A DNA stretch of 64,000 nt from positions 1-64,000 of the forward strand of contig CANGTU010000002.1 of assembly GCA_947456965.1 (NCBI GenBank), written 5' to 3'. The position numbers and the translations under genes were made by a program. The notes under the pieces were generated by a model, which searched no databases, had not been told where the DNA came from, and was given only the letters and a program-made list of their open reading frames with translations. The stretch is from Flavobacteriales bacterium. GTDB lineage: Bacteria > Bacteroidota > Bacteroidia > Flavobacteriales_D > Sanyastnellaceae. Below are positions 53,491 through 59,544 of the stretch, piece after piece (position 1 is the first letter of the stretch; each line of letters begins with the position of its first letter).

Positions 53491-54842
53491 AGCGTCTCCT
53501 GTTATTGATTGTGGTCCATGCCACAGCCCTTCCATTCGCCATCGCCCAGCTGCCGGCAAGCCAGGAAGAAGACCGCATCCTCGCCGCCAAGGCGGATTCA
53601 CTTCAACGCGCCGGAGACCCGAAGTCGGCGGCTGCCTTGCTCGATACTCTATACAACAGAGGGCTCATGCGATCCGACACGGCTGTCATAGTATCGGCAC
53701 TCATGCTTCAGGGCCAGCTGTTGACCGAAATACGGCAACATGACAAGGCCATTATGGCCTATGAAAACGCATGGAGTCTCTTGCCTGCACTTCAGGACAC
53801 CCTGCTTCATCTAACTCTCCTCGATAACCTAATCGAAAGCAGCAAAAATCACGGAGATTTCAGCAAGGCACTCCACTACACCGAAACTCTTTACGAGCTG
53901 ACGGACAGTGTGCGGGCCGCAGAACACCAGGCCATGATGGAAGCCGCCGGTGAGATTTACAACGGTACCATCGCATCCATGAGCAAGTGGCAGGATCGGC
54001 AGAATCAAGCAACGGACCGCCGGATTCTCCTGCTGACTATAGCTGCCGGCACAGCAGGCGCAGCAGTGGTCATGCTACTTGTTGCACTGCTGATTCAATC
54101 CCGCAAGGCCAGACCCTTACACAGCGACAAGTCATCAACTCAGCAGATCGCATCCGGTGCAGCTGCAGAACTTCAGGAACTCCGGATAGCGCATCAGCGT
54201 GCGAGCCGGGAGCTCGATGCCCTTGCAGGAATCGAACAGCGTTCGCAGCAAGAGAGCCGCATGCTTCGGATGGAAATAGAAGACGCCACCCTTCCGGTTT
54301 TGCAGGCAGCCCGGACAGAGGTGGAGGAGCTCATACGCACGGCACCCGGCGATGTGCGCGTGGATGCTGTACTCAACCTGCGGAATACCCTTGTGCGCCT
54401 GAACACAATACTCAAATCCATAGCGCTACGAATAGCTGCGGATGACTCATCCACGGGGAAGCTCGACCGTCAGCTGCGCGAAATATGCGAGTCGATGTCC
54501 ACCGCCGAGTTGCCGGTGAATTTTTATGTGAGCGGTAATACTCGCCAGACATCAGCAAGCATGAACCAAGCCTTGAGGCAGATGACACTCGAACTGTTGC
54601 GCAATGCATTCCGGCATGCCCGCGCGACCCGCATCCAGGTAGATCTCATCTATTCACCAGGCAAGGTGGTGGTAGCGGTGCGGGACAATGGCACAGGCAT
54701 GACCCGTGAGCAGGCAGCGGGCGGACCTGGCGTTGCGGCCATTCGCCTGTATGCCCAGAGGATCAATGCCCATGTAGATGTGGCAACGGCGCCCCATGAG
54801 GGAACCACCATTACCATGGATGTTCCCGACCGCACGAACTAA
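53487..54842 (+). CDS. Histidine-kinase-like membrane protein with a degenerate phosphoacceptor
   Basis: 451 residues. Signal peptide, then a periplasmic helical TPR-like region (about 30-165), a membrane helix (about 180-203), a coiled-coil linker, and a HATPase_c domain with the N-box ELLRNAFRHARAT near 368 and DNGTGM (G1) near 400. In NarL-type kinases the phosphoacceptor motif is ELHD; here the aligned text is MEIEDATLP near 262, with Glu in place of His. I infer loss of autophosphorylation, though ATP binding may remain. No response regulator is adjacent. It overlaps the peptidase stop by 4 bases. Confidence 0.75.
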   Translation: MKRLLLLIVVHATALPFAIAQLPASQEEDRILAAKADSLQRAGDPKSAAALLDTLYNRGLMRSDTAVIVSALMLQGQLLTEIRQHDKAIMAYENAWSLLPALQDTLLHLTLLDNLIESSKNHGDFSKALHYTETLYELTDSVRAAEHQAMMEAAGEIYNGTIASMSKWQDRQNQATDRRILLLTIAAGTAGAAVVMLLVALLIQSRKARPLHSDKSSTQQIASGAAAELQELRIAHQRASRELDALAGIEQRSQQESRMLRMEIEDATLPVLQAARTEVEELIRTAPGDVRVDAVLNLRNTLVRLNTILKSIALRIAADDSSTGKLDRQLREICESMSTAELPVNFYVSGNTRQTSASMNQALRQMTLELLRNAFRHARATRIQVDLIYSPGKVVVAVRDNGTGMTREQAAGGPGVAAIRLYAQRINAHVDVATAPHEGTTITMDVPDRTN

Positions 54843-54848
54843 TCCACC

Positions 54849-54866
54849 TTTTTTTTGAAAAAAAAG
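54849..54866 (+). terminator. T8-G-A8 AT-only hairpin, possible terminator
   Basis: Eight T, one G and eight A form a symmetrical tract just after the kinase-like gene, which could fold into a weak hairpin. It lacks the GC-rich stem of a standard terminator, so the call is weak. Confidence 0.35.
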
Positions 54867-55189
54867 AAACCTCGCGTGCATGGCATGCGCGTGCTTTCAG
54901 CAGAGGTAGCATTCCCTCATCACCGGGAAGTTGATCTGCACCCACACCGGCGAAAACAAAATCCATCGAGCCTGGTACCATGAACCGGCCGGCTACAGTC
55001 CGGTTGCGGCCAGTTATCAGCATGCGATCCAGAAAATGTGGCAGCGTTGGCCTGATGTTCCCGCTGCGTAGGAAGGCTTCCGGCAGTCAGGCACATCCGC
55101 CCTCCAGGACCATTACCAGCACATTCATCATACAACAGAGGACGATCATCCGCATCATGGCGGAAAAACAGCGCGGTAATGCAAACGGC
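54867..55189. other. 323-base gap with no convincing gene
   Basis: Between the kinase-like gene and the BtuG-like gene I see no start-to-stop gene. On the plus strand from about 54915 to 55072 a frame without a start reads naturally (HTGENKIHRAWYHEPAGYSP, then VAASYQHAIQKMWQ) and may be the tail of a lost gene. On the minus strand a short frame MMRMIVLCCMMNVLVMVLEG ends soon after a lipobox-like GGC. Neither is convincing. No hairpin followed by a T tract was seen. Confidence 0.4.
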
Positions 55190-56245
55190 TCAGGGCCACC
55201 AAACACCATTGGAACCAATACCCGACTGATACGTGGTGATAAGTGCGCCAGAAGGACGATACCGTAAGACTTCACTGGAAGAAACAAAATCAGGAACAGA
55301 AGTCAGCCAGATTTCACCGTTTGCAGGATGTACATCCAGCGAGTGAAAGTTGCCCGGGATAATCACCGTATAACCGGACTCTGGTTGGATCGCGCTCAAC
55401 GCATGAATTCCAGCCAGGTTGAAATAGATCATCTCACCATCCGGAGAGATCGCGAGGTCATCGGGATGATCCCCATTCACACCCAGTTGCGTAGTCCACT
55501 CCACGTGACCATCAGCACCCGACAAGCGCCACAACGAAGCATCCGTATGGCCGATGATGTTCCAGCTGTCATCATACAGCGCCTTGCCTGAGCAGAGCAC
55601 CCAGAAATCACCGGAGGCATCTACTACGAGATCGATGGGACGATCGCCGACTGTGATGGTGGCGGTCACCTGATCCGTTGGCGCATGGATGAGCGTGACT
55701 GTCTGGTCACTTAGCCATCCGCCGCTATTGGTCACGGCCACAAGATCATCCGACTTCGCCATGCGCTCCGGCCCCTTACCTACCGGGATGGATCCAGCTA
55801 CTGAAAGATCACTCAGATTCAGAATCACCAGTTCGCCGTCCATACTCCCATTGGAAACATAGGCCTTACCATTGTCGAGCGGCAGCATATACCTCGGGTA
55901 CGACAATCCATCGACCTCACCCTCGAAGGCAAAGGTGAAGCGGTTGAATGCGATGATCCGCTGGCTGTTATTCACCACTGCAAAGCCCTTTTCTCCGGAA
56001 AAGGCCAGCGACTGGAGCACATCACCTATGGGAAAGCCATTGCGATCAAGAAAAGGATCTTGCAGCGAGGAACCACCCGGAGTGATGTAGGTAATGGACG
56101 CATTGCTGTTCATGAAACTGCCTTCATTGGACACATAGGCACCGAGACCTGCGGAATCGGCAGCAGGGGCTTCCGGCTCCTCTTTCCTGCACGATGAGAA
56201 GAAGAGTACGCCGGTAATCAGGACAAGAATTCTGGTATTCATCAT
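55190..56245 (-). CDS. BtuG-like surface lipoprotein with beta-propeller (DUF5074 type)
   Basis: 351 residues. A lipoprotein signal peptide ends at LLFFSSC (Cys near 19) with an acidic start to the mature chain (RKEEPEAP), typical of surface-exported Bacteroidota lipoproteins. The body is a YncE/DUF5074-like propeller: repeated SVAGSIPVGKGPERMAK and TVGDRPIDLVVDASGDFWVL, HPDDLAISPDGEMIYF and FHSLDVHPANGEIWL. In gut Bacteroides, BtuG is a surface propeller that binds B12 tightly and partners BtuB. Here it overlaps btuB by 4 bases under a cobalamin riboswitch, which strongly supports this role. Confidence 0.83.
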   Translation of the reverse strand: MMNTRILVLITGVLFFSSCRKEEPEAPAADSAGLGAYVSNEGSFMNSNASITYITPGGSSLQDPFLDRNGFPIGDVLQSLAFSGEKGFAVVNNSQRIIAFNRFTFAFEGEVDGLSYPRYMLPLDNGKAYVSNGSMDGELVILNLSDLSVAGSIPVGKGPERMAKSDDLVAVTNSGGWLSDQTVTLIHAPTDQVTATITVGDRPIDLVVDASGDFWVLCSGKALYDDSWNIIGHTDASLWRLSGADGHVEWTTQLGVNGDHPDDLAISPDGEMIYFNLAGIHALSAIQPESGYTVIIPGNFHSLDVHPANGEIWLTSVPDFVSSSEVLRYRPSGALITTYQSGIGSNGVWWP

Positions 56246-58131
56246 TTATTGGTTTTCCGAGTAATGGTGCATTGCAACTGAATCAACCTGCCTGGAAGCG
56301 CATACATACGCACTAGTTCATAGCGGTGATTGAGCACATTTTCGATGCGCACACCTGCATCCACGTTCCACCCACCCCGGGTGAACCGGGTGAAGAGAGC
56401 GCAGTCCACCACACCAAAAGCATCGAGCGCTGTGCGCGCATTGTTATCCTCATCCGTAAAGCGCCGCGACTGACCGCGCGCCTGCACCGAAGCCATCCAT
56501 CGCGCGAAGCGATATTCAGCGTTCACATGCATGCGGTGAGCAGGTGAATACACCATCACGAAATGGTCATCACTTCCAGCATTATTGCCTGAAGCGAGGT
56601 TGAGGTGGTAGCTGATATCCGCGCGAAAACCCTTTGAACTTTGGGGAAATAGCTGAGCGCAGGCATCTAATCCCCGGGACCACACCTGCTTCACATTCAC
56701 CGGTGACCAGTATCCTGCTGACGAAGGCATCCATTGAATCCAGTTATTCACCTTCATGAAATAAGCCGATGTCCGGAAGGCGAGCACCCCGGGCAGCATT
56801 TCCAGGCGGAGCACGGCGCGGGCAGCGTGGCTCGATTCATCCTTGAGCAGCAGATTGCCACCTGGCGACCAGAACAATTCATTGAAGTCCGGCTGTCGCA
56901 ATCGCCTGCTCACCTCCAGTCCGGTCACGATCTGATGTTTTCCTGTCGCGTGATAATACGCTCCTGCCATGCCCATGCCGGCTGGTCCGCGGTGAGACCA
57001 CCACTCCGTCTGCGCTTCGCCAGTGAATGAAAAACGGCGCACGAACCATGTACCACATAACTGCGCACCAGGCACCAGGGCAGCATGTCGGCTGGTCTGA
57101 TTATACCATACCGCCGGACGTTGCACAGAAGCGGTAGCGGTGATGGAGTTGCCAGAGCGACCATGTCGCACGACGCGACTGTATCCCGTCACGGTACGGT
57201 TTCGGATCCGGCTTTCCAGACCTTCCTCCGAATGATCCGTTTGGCCATAGAACTGATGGTCGGCTACCACGGCCAGGGCTGACTCTGCAGTCCACCGTCC
57301 CGAAGCAGAGGACCAGAGATGCGAAAACATCCCCCTCATCTGATTATCCCGTTGAACAGCAGGAGGAGGAAAAATCATACCCATCATTGGTGGTATGCGC
57401 ATGGTGCGACCTACCCACCAGAGTGCGAAACCCAGGCGATGGTGGCCTTTTGTGTATGCCGAGTGTAAAGCAGAACCAGCGAGCATCGCATCATTACGTT
57501 GCTGGCTGATCACCGGCGCATCAGGACGGTAAGGATCAGGGTAGCTGAAGCGGTTGCGGTTGGATTGCACCATCGACCTGAAGTCCCAGGACCAGGACCC
57601 GTTATGATGCGCCGCCCGGATTCCGTGAAACTGATTGAGCAGCGATGAATAACCAGTAGTCAGTTGCACCATTCGTCCTGAGCTCTGGGCTGACGGGCCC
57701 ATCAAGTGCACATCACCACCGATACCAGAGCGTCCGATGCGCGGCATACCCGATCCACCCAGCTGAATACCATCGAGGAAGAATACAGGAACCAGCGACA
57801 AATCCGCCATTCCCAAACTCGAGCTCGCCACCGGTATCCCGTTCCATAGCACTTGCGCATGGTCGGGAGCCGTGCCGTTGATGCGCAAAAGTGCAGCACT
57901 TCCCGGGGCCCCATAGAGCATGCTATTTGCCAGTCCTGATGCCTCCAGTACCCGGCCAAGATCGGTGGTGATGCGTTGCGACCAGAAAAGACTATCCACC
58001 GACTCACCCACGAAGCCTTGGTGAAAGGCCGTGATGTGCACGTCCGGAAGAGTCATCTCTTTCAGCGTGTCCTGGGCGGAGGCCGGTACAAGCCACCACA
58101 CCACAGCTATGATGAACGCGAGTTCCTTCAT
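56242..58131 (-). CDS. btuB: TonB-dependent cobalamin receptor, BtuB-like
   Basis: 629 residues. A signal peptide (about 1-19) is followed by a TonB-box-like segment and plug: LPDVHITA near 28-35, LLRINGTAPDHAQVLWNGIP near 80-100, IPSIGRSGIGGDVHL-like text (here MPRIGRSGIGGDVHL) near 138-152. A 22-strand barrel follows with FNELFWSPGG (F-x-E-L-F/Y-x-P-G, a common TBDR motif) near 414 and a C-terminus close to PGRLIQLQCTITRK. Placement directly behind a cobalamin riboswitch identifies the substrate as B12 or a corrinoid. It overlaps the BtuG-like gene by 4 bases. Confidence 0.9.
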   Translation of the reverse strand: MKELAFIIAVVWWLVPASAQDTLKEMTLPDVHITAFHQGFVGESVDSLFWSQRITTDLGRVLEASGLANSMLYGAPGSAALLRINGTAPDHAQVLWNGIPVASSSLGMADLSLVPVFFLDGIQLGGSGMPRIGRSGIGGDVHLMGPSAQSSGRMVQLTTGYSSLLNQFHGIRAAHHNGSWSWDFRSMVQSNRNRFSYPDPYRPDAPVISQQRNDAMLAGSALHSAYTKGHHRLGFALWWVGRTMRIPPMMGMIFPPPAVQRDNQMRGMFSHLWSSASGRWTAESALAVVADHQFYGQTDHSEEGLESRIRNRTVTGYSRVVRHGRSGNSITATASVQRPAVWYNQTSRHAALVPGAQLCGTWFVRRFSFTGEAQTEWWSHRGPAGMGMAGAYYHATGKHQIVTGLEVSRRLRQPDFNELFWSPGGNLLLKDESSHAARAVLRLEMLPGVLAFRTSAYFMKVNNWIQWMPSSAGYWSPVNVKQVWSRGLDACAQLFPQSSKGFRADISYHLNLASGNNAGSDDHFVMVYSPAHRMHVNAEYRFARWMASVQARGQSRRFTDEDNNARTALDAFGVVDCALFTRFTRGGWNVDAGVRIENVLNHRYELVRMYALPGRLIQLQCTITRKTNK

Positions 58132-58137
58132 CTCACG

Positions 58138-58157
58138 CCTGCCTGATCCCGGGCAGG
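58138..58157 (-). promoter_or_regulatory. Hairpin at the btuB start, probable riboswitch expression platform
   Basis: CCTGCC and GGCAGG arms, with an 8-base loop, end six bases before the btuB ATG. The GGCAGG arm could instead pair with the CCTGCC at the 3' end of the riboswitch aptamer (58178-58183), which suggests translational on/off switching. This is inference from complementarity. Confidence 0.45.
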
Positions 58158-58171
58158 GACGTTGTATACAG

Positions 58172-58356
58172 GCCGGCGGCAGGTCTTCTGACTTGCTTCA
58201 CCCGATCCGGCCTTCCCGTCGCGCGGACAGTGGCACAAGAGGGGAACGGGTTTGTGCGCGAAGGCACAGGAAGCTCACAGCTGCGGGTACAGTCCACGAT
58301 TTGCACGTGGTTCCCTTTTCATTTCATCCACCGGTCAGGCAGATGAAAACCGTAGG
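58172..58356 (-). ncRNA. Cobalamin riboswitch (B12 element) controlling btuB
   Basis: Read on the minus strand the segment holds the conserved parts of the cobalamin riboswitch in order: AAAAGGGAA (58311-58319), GTGCAAATC-type text, ACTGTACCCGCAGCTGTGA, GCCACTG (58228-58234), GGGAAGGCC and GTCAGAAGACCTGCC (58178-58192). Adenosylcobalamin or related corrinoids bind it and repress the downstream genes. A TACATTTG box (58362-58369) supplies the promoter just upstream, and btuB starts 40 bases beyond the aptamer. Confidence 0.93.
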
Positions 58357-58361
58357 CGATG

Positions 58362-58369
58362 CAAATGTA
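58362..58369 (-). promoter_or_regulatory. TAnnTTTG box (TACATTTG) of the B12 operon
   Basis: A perfect -7 match on the minus strand placing the transcription start just before the riboswitch. No clear -33 TTTG is seen. Confidence 0.55.
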
Positions 58370-58412
58370 GCATATGCTCCCATTCCGCATGACCGTGCGG
58401 CAGGTGAATTGG

Positions 58413-58420
58413 CTAACTTT
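58413..58420 (+). promoter_or_regulatory. TAnnTTTG box (TAACTTTG) 7 nt before 58428
   Basis: A perfect -7 match seven bases before the ATG at 58428, divergent from the B12 operon promoter. Confidence 0.5.
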
Positions 58421-58427
58421 GCATGAT

Positions 58428-58847
58428 ATGCCGAGGATCAGTGCGCTCTTCCTGACCGCAGCCATGTTTGCGGTGGTAGCTCACGGGCAGTTACCCGAGA
58501 CCGAAGAGCGTTACCTGTCAGAACTCACGGCGAAGCTTGTCCTTACTCCCGAACAGACCGGGCCTGTGCGGGCACTCTTCGAGGATACCCAGCGCATCGT
58601 GGATAGTCTTGACTTCGAGATTGACCGGCTCGAACGGGAAGCCCTCAGTGAGCAGGAAGTTGCGTTTCGGGTCCCCATCCTTCGTCAGAAAAAAAAAGAT
58701 GAGCGCGAATTGCGCGACCTTCGGCTGCGCGAAATGCTGAACACTGACCAGAAGCGAATCTATGATAACGAGATCAGGCCGGAGAAGCCCGTTGTGCTGC
58801 ATTTCGGCGTGCATGAACGAATGAATTGTAATGTTTGTAACAGGTGA
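58428..58847 (+). CDS. Exported LTxxQ-like helical protein
   Basis: 139 residues with signal peptide MPRISALFLTAAMFAVVAHG. The mature part is helical with LVLTPEQTGPVRALFEDTQR near 38-57 and LNTDQKRIYDNEI near 105-117, two LT/LN-x-x-Q elements resembling periplasmic Spy/CpxP-type proteins. The C-terminus has MNCNVCNR with two Cys, an unusual tail that could bind metal. It diverges from the B12 operon with its own promoter. Role unknown; a periplasmic chaperone is possible. Confidence 0.65.
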   Translation: MPRISALFLTAAMFAVVAHGQLPETEERYLSELTAKLVLTPEQTGPVRALFEDTQRIVDSLDFEIDRLEREALSEQEVAFRVPILRQKKKDERELRDLRLREMLNTDQKRIYDNEIRPEKPVVLHFGVHERMNCNVCNR

Positions 58848-58853
58848 TTTCCC

Positions 58854-59432
58854 ATGCAGTTTGAAGCCGCTACCAGCCGGATATTAAAAATCTTACAGGA
58901 GAGTCTTCCCGGGAAACTTTGCTACCACTGCTTCGAACACGTGGAAGATGTATATCGGGCGGCAGAGCGGCTGAGTGATGCGGAGGGCGTGACAGAAACC
59001 GAACGCCAGTTGCTCCTCACCGCCGTATGTTACCATGACGCCGGATTTATGCGCGGGACCGATAACCACGAGCAGCACTCCTGCGATATGGTTCGCGAAG
59101 ATCTTGGATCTTTTGGCTATACGCCGGAAGATATCGAGGCCATCTGCAGCATGATTATGGCCACGCGTGTGCCACAGGATCCCCGCGCGCGTCTGGAAGA
59201 AATTATCTGCGATGCCGACCTTGACTACCTCGGGCGCGACGATTTTTTTGAAGTAGGCGATCGGTTGTATCGCGAGTTGCTCGGCGCCGGCCGCGTGACC
59301 GATCAGCACGAATGGAATCGCATCCAGGTGCATTTCCTCGAAAACCATCGGTATTTCACCCGGACAGCGGTGAATACCCGTCAGCCAGCCAAGCTCCGCC
59401 ACCTCGAGATGCTGCGGACCTTGCTTCCCTGA
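58854..59432 (+). CDS. HD-domain protein (predicted metal-dependent phosphohydrolase)
   Basis: 192 residues. The HD signature CYHDAGF is near 58-64 with an upstream conserved His in HCFEHVEDVYRAAERLS (residues 23-40) and a later Asp in CDADLDYLGRDDFFE near 120-134. HD proteins hydrolyse phosphomonoesters or cyclic nucleotides; specificity cannot be told. It starts 6 bases after the LTxxQ-like gene, so the two may share a transcript. A pair of hairpins without a T tract follows. Confidence 0.85.
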   Translation: MQFEAATSRILKILQESLPGKLCYHCFEHVEDVYRAAERLSDAEGVTETERQLLLTAVCYHDAGFMRGTDNHEQHSCDMVREDLGSFGYTPEDIEAICSMIMATRVPQDPRARLEEIICDADLDYLGRDDFFEVGDRLYRELLGAGRVTDQHEWNRIQVHFLENHRYFTRTAVNTRQPAKLRHLEMLRTLLP

Positions 59433-59434
59433 AA

Positions 59435-59476
59435 CCGGTTGCTTAGCAACCGGGGAGGCTCTCCGAACGAGAGAGC
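59435..59476 (+). terminator. Two tandem hairpins after the HD gene
   Basis: CCGGTTGC-TTA-GCAACCGG (59435-59453) is a perfect 8-bp stem, followed by GCTCTC / GAGAGC (59458-59476) with a 7-base loop. No T tract follows, so they are not a classical intrinsic terminator. They may protect the mRNA end or be a weak terminator before the amylase gene. Confidence 0.4.
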
Positions 59477-59544
59477 AGAGAGGGTAAAAGAAAGTATTGG
59501 TGTACAACATACACTTTCATACCTTGCCACACAAACCACTGTAC

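Noticed and set aside
54920-55135. Minus-strand 71-codon frame downstream of the BtuG-like gene
   Set aside because: Arg/Cys/Ser-rich composition typical of a chance frame, with no signal or family features.
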